The notes beneath the pieces are model-generated. The model ran no database searches. It had not been told where the DNA came from and was given only the letters and a program-made list of their open reading frames with translations. A stretch of DNA of 64,000 bases from Actinernus sp. WN-2022 (Eukaryota > Cnidaria > Anthozoa > Actiniaria > Actinernidae), in assembly GCA_030867875.1 (NCBI GenBank), contig JAOWCC010001634.1, positions 37,529,867-37,593,866 on the forward strand, given 5' to 3'. A program made the translations under genes and the position numbers. Of this stretch, positions 10,311-23,305 are shown one piece after another (position 1 is the first letter of the stretch; each line of letters begins with the position of its first letter).

Positions 10311-11035
10311 GTCTATGCCATTTCCCCAATCGTTGTACGGACCAGGAAAATAACGGTACGGCAACGGTTACGATCTAACCGTACTTCTTCAGTTACAATC
10401 ACACGACATCTGTTTATATCTAGTCCTATTGGCTCGAGTAAACTTTTTAGTGAACTTCCGTTTTTTGTATCTACGGGCTTCCTTGTGGAAGTCGTAGATA
10501 CTATCCTATCCAGGTGTAAGTCCGTCCGTCCGTAACAATAGAAATCTTCGGATAATGGTCGGAATTCGGTTCAGTCTTCTCCGATATCATCCGATTTTCG
10601 TATCCGGCACGATCGGCACGACGATCGGCATCTCTCGGATGTTACCGGTACACGTCGACAGGATTGACAAATCATGGACTGTTTTTCGGTGATCTATATC
10701 GTCTGTCGAGTCGCCCATGTGCTTTGGGTCGCTTTGGATTCTTCGTTTTGCCTCGCACCTATTTGTTGGAGGTAAGTTATTACTCACTATTTGCCATCTA
10801 TTTATTCTTTTTTTCCTCTAAAAATCAGACACAGCTTTCAAGAAATGTGTCGAGTGTTTTTTCGCCAGGTATTTTTTAAGTTCTTTGACGTTCTTGGGAT
10901 GTATTCTAGCCGTCGAATGTTTGACATTAAGTGTTTGTTTAGCGTCCATGACAGTTGGATTGTTCGTGCATCCCAGTACTTGCGATGGCTCATTGCACAC
11001 CGTGTGGCGAACAACAACGCTTTTATAGCGTCGAA
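10311..11035. other. Gene-empty stretch rich in CCGAT/CGGAT words
   Basis: Overlapping short frames on both strands (10254-11144) show no domain. Between about 10540 and 10660 the words ATCGGC and CGGAT recur without a fixed period. Confidence 0.45.
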
Positions 11036-11401
11036 GAATACATGCATCAGGAGTTCCGGACTTCCGGTTGGATCACACTGCATTCTGGGTAGGTGGGCTC
11101 AGAAAAGTGGGCATCAACTTCTAGATCGGCCATATTGGATTTGAGTGCAGTCATTTTTTGCTCCTTTGCAAGTTCAAAAACTTACTACCTAATACACGGA
11201 ATATCTTACCTTTACAGATTCTTCAGTTGGGAGTTCTAAGTCGATGTTTAAGCTTTAGAACGGGATTAATAAAGTTTCCAAGTTGACTGCGCTCAAATCC
11301 AATATGGCCGCTCTGGAAGTTGATGCCCACTTTTCTGAGCCCACCTACCCAGAATGCAGTGTGATCCAACAGGAAGTCCGGAACTCCTGATGCATGTATT
11401 C
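11036..11401. mobile_element. Long inverted repeat with about 117-bp arms
   Basis: The left arm 11036-11152 (GAATACATGCATCAGGAGTT...) is complementary to the right arm 11285-11401 with only a handful of mismatches, around a spacer of 132 bp. The right arm runs directly into the 62-bp tandem array. Interpreted as a fold-back transposon or a segment captured in inverted orientation. Confidence 0.8.
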
Positions 11402-11625
11402 CCTTTGGGGAGCAAAACCTGTCTTTCGAGAGAGCAATAATTTCCTTCGGGGAGCAAATAATCGCAGCAATGCGACACAAAACCTCCGTCGGAAAAAAAA
11501 AAATTCCTTTGCGGAGCAAATAATCGCAGCAATGCGACACAAAACCTCCTTCCGAAGACAAAAAACTCTCTTCGGGGAAGAAATAATCTCAACAATGGGA
11601 CACAAAAGGTCCTTCGGGATGTACA
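11402..11625. repeat. Tandem repeat, period about 62 bp
   Basis: Three to four degenerate copies of a unit with TTCCTTCGGGGAGCAAATAA and CGCAGCAATGCGACACAAAA. Unit starts are near 11442, 11504 and 11566. The best-conserved part contains the mini-palindrome CGCAGCAATGCG. Confidence 0.85.
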
Positions 11626-12016
11626 GAATGGCTTTCAAGATACCAGTAATTCTAATAATGAGACATTGGATAGCTACTGTGATGCACTAGCTAAAAAACA
11701 ATTCAGAATGCCAAATGCTTGTGTATACAATCAGTTATGAGAGCTGTGTCTGGTTTTGAGAATATGAGTATTGATTCTGATACTACTATCATTGATGATG
11801 TATGTATTACTCATACACCTCAAAGCATCTTATATAATAATACGCTAAGTGTGTGTGTGTGTGTAACGCTCTTTCCCAGGCTCCCTCGATCGACATCCTA
11901 ATATGGAGCGCGCGCGCGCGTCCGAAAATGGCGCCAAAAATTGACGGCCACAGGTATCCCAACAAAGACGACGAATGTTAAAAAGAAATGAGTTTTCTCA
12001 AGTTATACACTTAATT
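11626..12016. other. Gene-empty stretch with microsatellites
   Basis: Holds a (GT)8 run at 11849-11864 and an alternating CG run at 11908-11920 (both Z-DNA-prone), followed by TCCGAAAATGGCGCC. No coding region recognised. Confidence 0.6.
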
Positions 12017-12212
12017 GGGCGAGCAAGCCATCGAGTTTACGGGAATCTGTTTTAATTAGGGCCGAGAACCTTGGCGAGCAAGCCATCGGGTTTACGGGAA
12101 TCTGCTTTAGGGAAAACCTGGGCGAGCAAGCCATCGAGTTTACAGTAATCTGTTTTAGGGAAAACCTAGGCGAGCAAGCCATCGAGTTTACGGGAATGTT
12201 TTAGAGAAAACC
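12017..12212. repeat. Tandem repeat, period about 48-55 bp
   Basis: Four copies of GGCGAGCAAGCCATCGAGTT followed by TACGGGAATCTGTTTTAGGG and AAAACCT. Copies start near 12017, 12072, 12120 and 12169. The last copy has lost the CTG of the final block. Confidence 0.9.
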
Positions 12213-13690
12213 TATCGCCCCGGGCCTATCGCCAGGCGCAGCGGCCTAAGTCAAACGACCGAACGAGGTAAGACCAGGTATTCAAACACAGTTAGAAATG
12301 TTGTCTTACAACTCTATGGCCTTGTGTCTAAGAGCAAAATATTTTGTCCATGTAAGTTCTCTGTAGTTTCCTGTGTTCTTAGATATAAAAACCAACTGTT
12401 TCCTCGCCCAACTATCGTACCAGGTTCTTCAGACCATAAATACAACATCAACCAGACATTCAAATAACTGGGCTTTTGATTAGTGTTTATTCCGTTTTTC
12501 TGCTTCGAGCTGCCTGTGACCGTCAGTTTTGGCACTTTCTCGATAATAGGTATAATTGTGTTCATCGGTTTGAGAAATTAACTGAGACCGTAAGTTATTA
12601 TTGCCTTTTTTAATCAAAATATAACTTACGCTAAACATTTGTTGATTTCATGTAAGGGATGGACCGGGGGGGGGGGGCAATTATTTCTGTATCGAATTTT
12701 TTTGTATGACTGAAAGTTCTGAACGATTTTTTTTTTCACACCGTTTGCTTGCACAAATTATTTTTCATGAAAAATTGTAATGATAATGACGTTTGCATGA
12801 TATGTTTTCCTTCAGTTTATTGTGCACAATTTTTGTTTTCCTTTTCAAATCCTGTGTTCGATGTTTTTTGGGGTATTTGCCCAATCCCCACCCTACCTCA
12901 AAAATATAATGGTCCATCCCTAACTTCCGCGGATCCCTGCTAGTACAAAATAATAGACATTCTCGACCAAATTCCAGAGTTTTCACTCACAGAGTCAGAG
13001 ATAGGGAACCATCTAGAATATCTTTAAGAAAGGTTATGCAATCATTGATTACACTCAACTCAAAATCTATATGAAATGTCTATCTTTTACAACACTCCTG
13101 TTCTATACATGCAGTCCCAGACTGCCTATTTTTTTACAATATTGTGGAGAAAAGAATTTTGGTACCCAAGCAAGGATTACTCGATAACAAATGTTCGAAA
13201 ATGTTTTCAGTTTTAAAGAAGCCTGGATGATAAATAAAGGAATACATTCCAATTTTTATACATCGGACCAGGCCTAATTGAGATTATTTTATTTCAACTT
13301 TCAAAAAGGGACTGGTCAGAAATTAGCAGGGAGGGGGGGGGGGGGGGGAGGGGTTGGAGAATGAAATAATAATAAAGTCTAAAAATATATAACCCTCCAC
13401 GGACAATACGTATGACATATTTTGACCCCTGCCCCCTTTCCCCTTTGCAGTTGCCCATTTTTTATCACTGTCCATTTTTGGGGGTTAAAATAATTATAAT
13501 TATGACCCTGCCCCATTTTTCACCTCCTCTCCCCTTCCTCCTGCTAATAAGAATGCAAATTACCAAGTTTTTTGCAGACATCACATCCCTCATTAGCCAG
13601 GCTATGCAGGCGGAGAAAGCCACTCTTGTGTCCACACAGTAACAAATCTCCCTAAGGCAAGATGAAGACAATATTATTTATACAATAGAA
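12213..13690. other. Gene-empty stretch with poly-G tracts
   Basis: Poly-G runs lie near 12667-12677 and 13333-13348, the latter inside a G-rich block followed by a C-rich one at 13420-13540. A T-rich tract ending in TTTTTTGCAG near 13570 resembles a splice acceptor, but the following short open frame is not recognisable as a gene. Confidence 0.5.
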
Positions 13691-14070
13691 AGTGTGAAAC
13701 GCGCGTTCTGATTGGTCGATAGCCATGTGTTATTAGAATACAGATGGACAGATGACGTCACGTGTTCCCACGAAGTTTCACTAATTATTGTGTAAAACAA
13801 ACAGATGTCATTCTGCCGTGTGTCTGTCCTCTTATAGATGCACAGATGACGTCACATCGTGAAGAAAACATCAGATACGCCACTCGACTGCGTCTCGTGA
13901 CACACTTCTTTGTTCTCGTCACGTTGTGACTTCATCTGTATATATGTATCTATAAGAGGCCAGACGCACGTAAAAGGACATCTATTTGTTAAATAAAATA
14001 CGGGAGCTTCCTAAGAACGCACGCTTTCATTGGTTATAAGATGTCCAGTTGAGAAACGCGCGTCTCCTAT
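13691..14070. mobile_element. CRE-bearing MITE family M3, copy 1
   Basis: An inverted-repeat element whose arms share TCTTATAGATGCACAGATGA and GTGAAACGCGCG...TGATTGGTCGATAG. It contains two perfect TGACGTCA palindromes (13754 and 13848). Related copies are at 48635-48785 and 54180-54340. Outer ends pair AACGCGCG at 13696 with its counterpart near 14055. Confidence 0.65.
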
Positions 14071-14698
14071 ACTGCTGTTGAATGCGTTCAGAATGCTGCT
14101 GAATGCATCATCCACAGCTTCTAAATATTATTTATTACTTTTTATCACAGTTTAAAAAAACTTATTACGTGGTCGGGATTGTTTTACAGAAATATAACAC
14201 GCAGAACCCGAAGAAATTATCTCAAGCTTCGAAAGATCACGGAGAAGTTTGTACTGACTGTAAGTCAGGAATAGGAAAGAGTTCTACAGTTTAATTCGCT
14301 GAGCTCACTCGTGAAAGGTTTGACTCTTGAGGATATTAAACCTTCATATTTTCGCACCACCGATAGTATACTACCATCTATATCTATTTGTTAAATATTG
14401 CCGCATAACGAGGTACTTTACTGAAGTGGTTACTGAAGTGCTTTTACCCATGTGCGTTACTGACGCGAAACATGCGCAAGTCACATAAACCGTATCAAGA
14501 GAATTATCTAAATATGGCTTTCTTGGACACAGGGATTATAAGGGCTTCATGGAAGCTCAATGTGTTTATAAAACGACTTTCATTGAGGCTATCGCGAGTT
14601 TACACAATAGATCGATTTATAAAATCTATATTGTTATTATTATTATCTCTAACAATTATTTATTAGTTTTGTACTTTACAAGTCATTCACCTCATTCA

Positions 14699-14865
14699 CA
14701 AAGGCATCAAAACGAGGCCAGTTGCTCCAGAGCGATAACCGAAATAACGTTTCTTTCCTTGTGACACAAAGGAACACACGAGTGCCGTTCACGGACATCA
14801 AAGGCAGTTCTGACTGACGTTAGATTTACAAAGTTTTGGACAACTGGCCTCGCTCTGAAGCCATT
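14699..14865 (-). mobile_element. GAGGCCAGTTG MITE family M4, copy 1
   Basis: Terminal inverted repeats of about 26 bp (CATCAAAACGAGGCCAGTTG at the left, CAACTGGCCTCGCTCTGAAG at the right) enclose a core containing TTTGTGTCACAAGG. It matches 45063-45243 in opposite orientation, which proves a dispersed family. Confidence 0.75.
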
Positions 14866-17862
14866 GTTACCAGGCTTTTTCGGCGTGGGTATGAGATAAG
14901 AATGAGGTGACATGCTATAATAAACTGAACTTGAACTTGGTACACTGTTTACATTAATGTTTACAAGGAAGGATAAACCCTTTCAGCTCCGCCATGATAC
15001 ACTGAAAGTTCTAGAATGCAACTGTGCACGAATAATGTAAAGATTACGCCAGACATTGTTGAAATGGCTGCGGTCCTAAGCCATAGCTGCCGCGATCATC
15101 CAATCAGATTGCAGATGAGCAGCCCATTAAATGGTTTTCTTAATAAACTGGCTTCTCGTCCTTCAATATCGTACATCATTACACACTGCCCTTTCCAAAC
15201 AAATTGAGAACCAGATTTAGTTTTCGCTCGGGACAAAACAATACAGCAACACCGCATTATTTTAATGCTGACCGGCTGGGTCGTCTTTACTCTATAAGTG
15301 TCTATATACTCTCTTTATATTTTTTTGAGAAAACCTTTTTCTTTGGCGGTTTACATATTTTACCGGTTGTACACGATCTTAAGCTACTCAGCGAGAACCC
15401 TGACGAGCAAAGCCTTTCACGTATTTTCCTCACTTGATAAATGCCTTATAAAGTACGTGGGTTAGCCGGTGGGATAATTGCACAGCTGTCAAGTGGTATA
15501 ATTGCATATATGTATGCGTGCCGCCACAAAGGGAACGACTTTCGAGCTGTTTTAGTCTGAAATAAGGTTAAACTTTTCAGTGGCTTTTTAGTCTGGAATA
15601 GGGTATGATTTTGACATGGAAGTATGAGACCGCACATTTTATTTGATTTCTGTTAGTTTCTCTTTAGTCTTATTTTGATATAATATAACCTCTAAATAAA
15701 TCGAGAAAGAGAACAAACCACGGCGACAAATATCATTAAGTTAACGCGATTAAAGGAAGCTTTAAGTGATGCATGAATAGGGTACAGAGTATGAAAAATC
15801 ATATATTTTGGTCTGAAATATGGTCAGGGCTTTGAAACCCAGGCGGCACACCCCCTCACAAAATTCCGGGGAGTATCCCCTCCCCCTCCCCCTAGGGTTC
15901 AAAGTAGCATTCGGCTCGAATGAAACAAAATAAATCTACTGAGTTTTTACGTTGTACTTTTGCATACACTTGCCAAAATGTCTACGGCTGAATACAAAAG
16001 CTTAGAAACTACAAGCACGAAATAACTTAAAGTCGATTTTACAAATTTGTACAAATTCACGCGAGTGCTTCCAGTTATGAAAGCCTTCCATTACGCGAAG
16101 TATTATTTGCTCTAGTCGCTAGTAAATGTCTCTATTGCTCTATTCTCTAATCGCAAATTACGACTACACGACGCCATATAATGATTATTGATGGACTGGC
16201 TAGAATGAAAGGTTTCACAAGACCAGAAAGGTGGGAGCTAAATTACATTTGCAACTACCAAATTCCCGCATGTAAATGGCTTATATTTTTATATTTTTTT
16301 TAGATTAGAACCTATGTGGTAGATCGTAGCCAATTATACTGGGTATCAATTCCCTTCTCTTCACAAATGACACAACAGGCTCTTTGAAGTCCCCAGTTTA
16401 TGATACAGAAAGTGTTGGGAGACAAGACGAACGGGTTTTACGCTCTGACCAAGAAAACCATTCTAGGAGGAAATGATAATTTATGGCTCAAGCAATGTTA
16501 CGTTTTATTTTATAATAACATCTCAATCTGACGTGATCTTAGACTAACTCCAAGTCCGTTTATGAGTTTTTTTCGTCGCTCACTGTCGTCCTCTCGCTTC
16601 GCGAGACTGGCTCCAGTCTTAGGCTTCGCCGAAAACTAAGTAGTTTTCAAAGCAGTCGACTTGTGGCAAGTCTAACGTGATCTCAACCGTAACTCGCGGA
16701 AGTAGGACTAAGCTAATTCTAGCCGGATACTGCCGGTCGCCGTTGCTTTGTCTTGCCTATTAAAAACATATTTTGTAGTCGAATGGTTTCATGTGGACGT
16801 TTACTGTTGAATGTGGTAAATGCCTTTCTGTTCAATTGTGCAGGTTAACTAAGTAACGGTTTCCATATAATATTGCTGAGTTACGACAAGAGAAGGCGTT
16901 TGTTTAGCGTTACCGTATAATCGTTCTCATTTTTATCAAAACTTAAAATAAGCGTAATTATTATACAAGTCATTTTACTCACATCTCGATTCTGCTATTA
17001 TCTGTAGGTAGAGCTCGATGATAAGCAATTACGACCATTTTGCGCTAGAAAGTAGATTATTTCGCTTTTTATGTCATTTTGCTATTTTAAGCTCTGAGGT
17101 ACGTTTCCAGTCTTTCTTTTTCCCTAAACTTGTAAATAAAAGCAATTTGTAGCTCGAATAACACAAAACATCTTGAAATTCAATCGTAAACAAAACAATT
17201 TACGGCGTTTCATTTAGCTTCGTTTTCGCTAGCTTTCTTATTGCTAAAACCTTCTACCTCGGTGTGTACGAGATTTATCAACCCTCGGCTTCGCCTCGGA
17301 TAGATCTCGTACACACCTCGGTAAGGGTATATAGCCTTTACTAATTATTAGCCGTACTACAACACTGTATGGGTCCATCAGTCTCCCACTACATGTCTGG
17401 TAAACTAAGAATGCATTGAAATATCGTCTACGCCGGGTTCGTTGAGAATTATGCTATATTTACTGGTTATTTCATGGTTTTTTATGTTGTACGGGCGAAT
17501 ATTTCACGATTCTTTATTGCTGCCACAGCGAGCGAGCCTGAAGCGAGCGAGCAAGGCAGCAGTTCTAATCTGTAAGCGGGTCCAAATCTCGATTTCTTTT
17601 TTTTTTACCACAATACATCACTTCTATTGTCTTTTTTTACCACACTGCTTTGCACGGATCTGATCGTCACATGACCTTGCACGAGGTGGAATCTGCATTG
17701 TTTGAGCTAACTAATGTAATCCTTGTGTAATCATGAATTTGTTGAAGTGTAGACATGTAGGCGAACTCTTTCTAACTCTGTGTGAACTATCAGTTTCCAA
17801 AGAGCAAGATATCTCCTGTTATCAAGATGGTGAGCAGCAAATAATTTTATTCTATTGGCTTC
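14866..17862. other. Gene-empty stretch, about 3 kb
   Basis: No gene recognised on either strand. At 14917-14939, AATAAACTGAACTTGAACTT resembles the TTGAAC-type tail of the LINE at 2521, perhaps a dead 3' end. At 17262-17322 a hairpin pairs GTGTGTACGAGAT with ATCTCGTACACAC around CCTCGGCTTCGCCTCGG. A C-rich tract lies at 15868-15893. Confidence 0.5.
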
Positions 17863-19006
17863 GTAGGCCTTTTGCATCAATTGATCACGTGACGATTTTC
17901 CCATAGCAACGCATGTGGTGGAGGGCAAGCCATTCTAACATTCCTTGACAACAGAGAGAGCGTGAGAGACGCCAGCGTGAAACCTCAATACTAGAAGTTC
18001 TGCCGGTTCCTTTGTTATTCGTCTTCAGCCCAAATTTATCAGAACTATTTAGCTTTAAATCTTATAGTTCAGTGTTAGAGGATTTTAAGAGCCGTAAGAC
18101 GATCAGAAATAGCTTTCTGAAGCCAAAACCGAACCGGACTCTGCGAGATGACTTTAAATCGTCTTTATGTTCTAGAAAAAAATATGTGATGACAGGAGAA
18201 TGATGTATCTGTTACTCTACCATAGCCGAGGAGACGCTGGTGTTGTATGAATTCGAACGCGTTACAGGCTACAGGGATATTATAAACTGATGTACGAATA
18301 ACAACTTGATATAGGTTGTTGAGTAGCTGGTTTTCCTATGTGACAGGTTCTCTTTTTTTTCAAATCACCAGCAACACTAGAGTCTGTAATCTTGAAATAA
18401 AGCCCCTCGTTATTTCGAATTTTGGTGATTCGCCGCTGCTACCTTAATCCCATGTCTTTACCGGGGAATTTTTGCGACGAAAGGAAAGTCCATCGTTGTA
18501 GCGTAAATCACCACTGCATATATTTGTGGCACACAACAGTGGTAGCGCGTTCCAGTTTATACAACACCAGCGTCTCCTAGCATCTCCTCGGCTATGTAGA
18601 GTATTAAATAGATACATCTCCTGTCATCAGATATTTTTTTCTAGAACATAAAAACGATTTAAAGCGTGGAAGAAAAGTACATTCCCGAAGTCAGCTTCCT
18701 ACCGTCTGTTGGGGCCGCCATCATGTTGCGAGTAACTCGCAGAGTCCGGTTCGGTTGCTATTTCTGATCGTCTTACGGCCCTTAAAATCCTCTAACACTG
18801 AACTTTAAGATTTATAGCTAAATAGTTCTGATAAATTTGGGCTGAAAACGAATAACAAAGGAACTGGCAGAACTTCTAGTATTGAGGTTTCACGCTGGCG
18901 TCTCTCACGCTCTCTCTGTTGTCAAGGAATGTTAGAATGGCTTGCCCTCCACCACAGGCGTTGCTATGGGAAAATCGTCACGTGATCAATTGATGCAAAA
19001 GGCCTA
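17863..19006. mobile_element. Large palindrome (about 1.14 kb) with roughly 400-bp arms
   Basis: The left arm 17863-18265 is complementary to the right arm 18541-19006 over almost its whole length, for example GAGAGCGTGAGAGACGCCAG versus CTGGCGTCTCTCACGCTCTC. The spacer is about 275 bp. The right arm has roughly 65 extra bases (18665-18730). The ends TAGGCCTTTTGCATCAATTG resemble ends of the repeats at 48.3, 51.2 and 21.3 kb. No transposase is inside; probably a non-autonomous fold-back element. Confidence 0.85.
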
Positions 19007-20804
19007 TTACAGTTGATTTCCGGTGTTTAAACTTCACCGGGGCGAACAGCAGTTTGTTGTGGCGGGAATCTTAAGAAAATGTTGGAAATTGGTAGGCTCA
19101 GGGAATTTACCGGGAGATCGTTGATATGTTGGGACAAAATGAAAATAAATCGCGACAACTTTTGAGTTACACACTACTCAGTCGCACGATAGCCCCAAAA
19201 CTACAAAATATATTCATCTAACACCTTGACATTTTTATCACCCAATAATCAATTTTTCCTGCCAAAGTGCTACTGTAGGTTCTCTTCTAATACACTTCCT
19301 TAACTGAGCGGAGCAGCATTCACTACCTATTAGGTATACTAGTATTATTTTGTATATACTGAGCCTTTAGAAGGGTTGTATACCAAAATAATATAAATTC
19401 GAGTAAAACAGTCGCCCGTATTCCATAATAAAACCATGAAATAACCATATTATATGGGTCATTAAGCCACTATCTAGTCTTCGAAAACAGATGGCAAATT
19501 TGAAACCATTATGACAAGATTTCTATAAAAATGTTCTTTGAAGCCAATGGTGGTGAGTACCGGCCGCGCCTCGAGACTAATTATGTATTCAAATTTCTAG
19601 ATTCTGATTGGCTGAAATAATATTTATAGGATGATGAATTTGGCTCAATCCCGGTTTCTGGGCAACTACCCACCCACCCCTCCCTTGGATGTGCATCGTT
19701 CTATTAATGTTAACATTAAAGGTAAGGGTTTCCCAGAAACCACGACTGATATATTTAGTTAATATTAAAAAGGTAAAGTAGAGCGCTCCTTTCGAACTAG
19801 ACAATAGCTTAATAAGTTCGCGCAACAGTGGTTCAAGTGCATGGCCAACATTAACATATTATTAATTTATTAGGGAGTGAATTACAAATTACAATACCTA
19901 ACGTGAAGATGCATACAATTACACATATTTTTGCCGTTGGCTACGAAAATACAACGTGAAAATTTTATGTTTCGTAGGCGTTAAGAGTCTGAACACGATA
20001 ACCATATTACGCAAGACAGTCAATACCAAGTAGAAAGCGAAGTTATGAAATTAGGATTCAATAGAGGGATCGCACTATACCCTATAAATATTTCATCTTT
20101 CTAGGCCCGTAATAATGAAATTTGGTCACAAAGTGACGGGCATATTTTGGCAACTTTATTTCGAACTTGATCTCCTAGTTACATCTGGATTGCCTTCAGG
20201 GCGATATTCAGTCATTTTCCATTTTGAACTGTTAGTGAATATTCAAAAATTGTTGAAGCTAAAATGTTATTTTTATTTTTTATTTATTGTATTCCCATGC
20301 TAATTTGCACTTTATAAATGTATATTATATATATATTATACTATATTTGAAGCTTCGGGAAAATGAAACCTTTCTAATTTGAAATGGAATATCCGGTAGT
20401 TTAGCTTATTCAAAGTCTGTCTGCGAGTTTCACAGCAGCTGTACTGTCACAAAGGTGCATTTGTCAATTATGAAAGTATTATATTTCACCGAATACTCGT
20501 AACTCACGCTCATTGTAATAAGATATAGGGAAAAGTCAAGTACAGATGAAACTTGTGCCGTTAACGAGAGCTGGTTTTTCCAGCTAGATGGTGGGCCGTT
20601 TCACTGCTCTCCTTGGAGCTGATCAATTAAACAAACTGAGCGGAGCAGGAATACTCGATCTGGTATTAATTACTATCGCAAGGGGTTACAGAACCCGTGG
20701 ATATGTCCAGCTCAAGTTTATTGGGCATTATTTCTTATTTTACACTTCGCGTTTCATTTTCGACTGTTGCGTAGATGAAAAACGATGAAGCTGATGTTAT
20801 TAAG
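19007..20804. other. Gene-empty stretch
   Basis: No gene recognised. Around 19373-19460 TATACCAAAATAATATAAAT, CGCCCGTATTCCA and ACCATGAAATAACC match words at 34081-34240 and 17455-17510, so a small dispersed repeat is present in all three places. Confidence 0.5.
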
Positions 20805-21114
20805 TAGGGACTTTAAGCAGACAGGACGGCGACGGCAATGACGAGGGTTATATATTTCCGGCCTTGTTCGCCTTGAATTGTTTTTCACAACCAGATTTTC
20901 GAAAGATATTATGAGTATGGAGTTGCGTTCACGCCGAACGAAAAACGGCTTGATTTACTTTCTTACGTTCGCGTACAATTTGGGATTTTCATATGGTATT
21001 TTTGCAGAGAACGGTGGAAATGTAGGCGACTACGCGCATTTTCACGTGCAGCTATTGTATTTTGTAATTGATGCTATAATTGTGTTATGCCATCGTCGTA
21101 GCTTATAGTCCCTA
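20805..21114. mobile_element. TA-flanked MITE, about 308 bp
   Basis: Left end TA-GGGACTTTAAGC and right end GCTTATAGTCCC-TA are inverted repeats bounded by the dinucleotide TA, the target signature of Tc1/mariner-type elements. An open frame at 20878-21108 covers most of it but has no recognisable domain. The GGACGGCGACGGC motif follows the left end. Confidence 0.75.
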
Positions 21115-22929
21115 TTCACGAGGTCGAAGGTTGCGTGGAAGGCAGTGTTATTTGCAAAACCTATTTGTAAATGCTGGTTTCCACCACCAATCGATTGTCG
21201 ATCTTTTGTTTACGATCCAGTAAAGCCTTTCCCAACACGAGCTATTGATCAGCACATCATTGTTTCCTGTAAAAGGCCTATTGGATGAGATTTCAGTTTA
21301 TGATATGCTCTCTTATGTTCACTTTGAAACGTAAAACTCAACGCTTTTACGTTGTGTATTTATTCGAAAATCTGGATGTGAAAAGCCAAAAGAAACAATA
21401 AACACCCAACTTCGTGACAAAACACGTTTTCACAAAATAAAACTGCATCGATGAAGTTGACTCATCAATTGAAACCCAACCTCCTCCCCCCCCCCCCCCC
21501 CCCCCTTTTTTTACAAGGACTAGGTAGGAATTTGATTTGAAAAAGTCCCCAATGTAAGAAAACACCCACCCACCCTTGGGCAGTTTATGCAGTCCGAATG
21601 GGACCAAATCCCCACTTCTACCACAATTTTCTCTCCTGCCTGATGTACTGATTTTTATAGCACTAAACCTGAAGGGAATATGCTATCTGCGGCTTGATTG
21701 ATGAAAGTTCTGATGTTTAGTGAAGCACAATTCAAAATACTGGTGTGGATGAACATGTTCCGTTCGCAGGCTAGTGTGGATGGGTATTTGAAAGAATGTT
21801 CAACGAGTTTGCTTCCCCTCAGGCTGATCTGCCTTCTGTAGTCTAACCACTCTATTTTGCATCCTGGATTGTCACTGCACTCATTGCACTTACTTCATCT
21901 GGTGTCCGGCACAAACAGTACACCTGGAATTTTTGGGCAAGCCATGCTGAAACTTTGATGGTCCAGTTGCGGAATAAAAAATACAGTATTTCTCCATGGT
22001 ATATAGCTTTTTGTATAGACGGGGAAAAAAACGGCAAAAATGTTACCTGACGATCGCCACCACAGATGAACTGGGCTCCAGTCAAACCCCCACCCCTCCC
22101 ACGAACTTTGAAAGTACATGTACTTGAAGCAAATGAAGTAAAATCCCCGAGCCTTTGGGGCCACAAAAACTGGTCAATCACAATCAAATCCCCCACATAT
22201 CCCTGCCTAGTCGGGGGGAGGGGGGGTTTTGATTTCAATCGATAACGGTCGATACAACATTCAAGTGAATGAAGAAAAACACGATGACGCGTGGCGGTCT
22301 CGGTTTTCAATGTCTGTCATCGTTACTCGCGTATGCGAACATAGCTGAGAAGAACTCGTAAAATATTAATTTCTTTGAAAATAATTTTCCAAGGGCAACA
22401 TCTTGTTCCTACGGCAAAATGTGGTATTTTTGATTCCCTCATCATTTTTAGAACCTTTGCAACACACATTTTCTTAAAAAGAATTAGCGCATGCTAGTTA
22501 CACAACCCACAACCGTACACTGAGTATGTACTCAGTAGAGTATGTTCCTCAATCCTTCATTTTTTTCATATTTTCAATATCGTTTCCGAGATTATATTCT
22601 TCTGCCCTCTTCTAAAGGTCTTTTCAATAAGAGTATTGGATGAGAGATTTATTTTCGAATTAACTAATTAAAATAATTCGATTAAATTCTAGGTACACAA
22701 GCTTGTTTCTCGAATAATAATTTTACATATAGTTTGAATTAAAATCTCCTACTGTTATATTGTAGAATTCTTTATGCAGCAAGAAAAAGTCTTTCCTGGC
22801 CTGTGAACTTGACTCAAGCTTGTTCTTAGGCGGTCAAAATATTGCATCGATTCCTTGACAAAACGTATGGCTCGATTCATCAATGAGAAAGCCACTGGCT
22901 TCCATTTCATTTCCCATCGAGCTTTGTCT
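21115..22929. other. Gene-empty stretch with homopolymers
   Basis: A run of exactly 20 C lies at 21486-21505 and a G-rich tract near 22213-22227. Around 21140-21290, GTGTTATTTGCAAAACCTATTTG and TTTCCTGTAAAAGGCCTATT match repeat words at 46.8, 48.35, 51.2 and 53.5 kb. The frames at 21852-22310 cross simple sequence and carry no domain. Confidence 0.5.
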
Positions 22930-23305
22930 AAAAGGGGGGCAATGTCAACTCCTAAATGATTAACTTTTTCATGACGAAATACAAAAATAACTACTCAGAT
23001 TATCTGAGAAAGCTTTCTGACTATGTATACAGAAATTCGAGACAACTTTGATGAAGGATGGCAAAGATTCGAGTGGATAAAAAAAATACTGCTTGTAAGA
23101 GAAATTTAGAGCAACTTGAAATCGGTTCACTGAAACCGAAATCAAATTTCCAGAATAACCTTTTGTAATCCACTTTAATATTTGCAAGCCTCTATCGAAA
23201 ACGTTTGAAAGCATACCTGGATATTCACATGGTATTTATCTTCTGTCTCAGGCTGTTATTCATATAGTTTTGTTTTAATGAAACTCGTTGAATTCGATTG
23301 ACACC
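22930..23305 (+). mobile_element. MITE family M1, copy B
   Basis: Starts AAAGGGGGGCAATGTCAAC and carries the family core (CATGACGAAATACAAAAATA, GAGCAACTTGAAATCGGTTC), ending near TTCGATTGACACC. The minus frame at 22969-23214 is a by-product of the repeat; similar frames occur in other copies. Confidence 0.8.

Noticed and set aside
10093..10364. Overlapping frames over the TCCCTGAC repeat
   Set aside because: They occur in a repeat found at three loci, in different registers, with Gly/Ser/Lys-rich low-complexity translations.
11223..11690. Four overlapping 97-112 codon frames
   Set aside because: They cover the inverted-repeat arm and the 62-bp tandem array; periodic DNA without stops gives long frames in several registers.
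21347..21607. 86-codon minus frame with a Gly run
   Set aside because: The Gly stretch is the 20-base poly-C tract read on the other strand.
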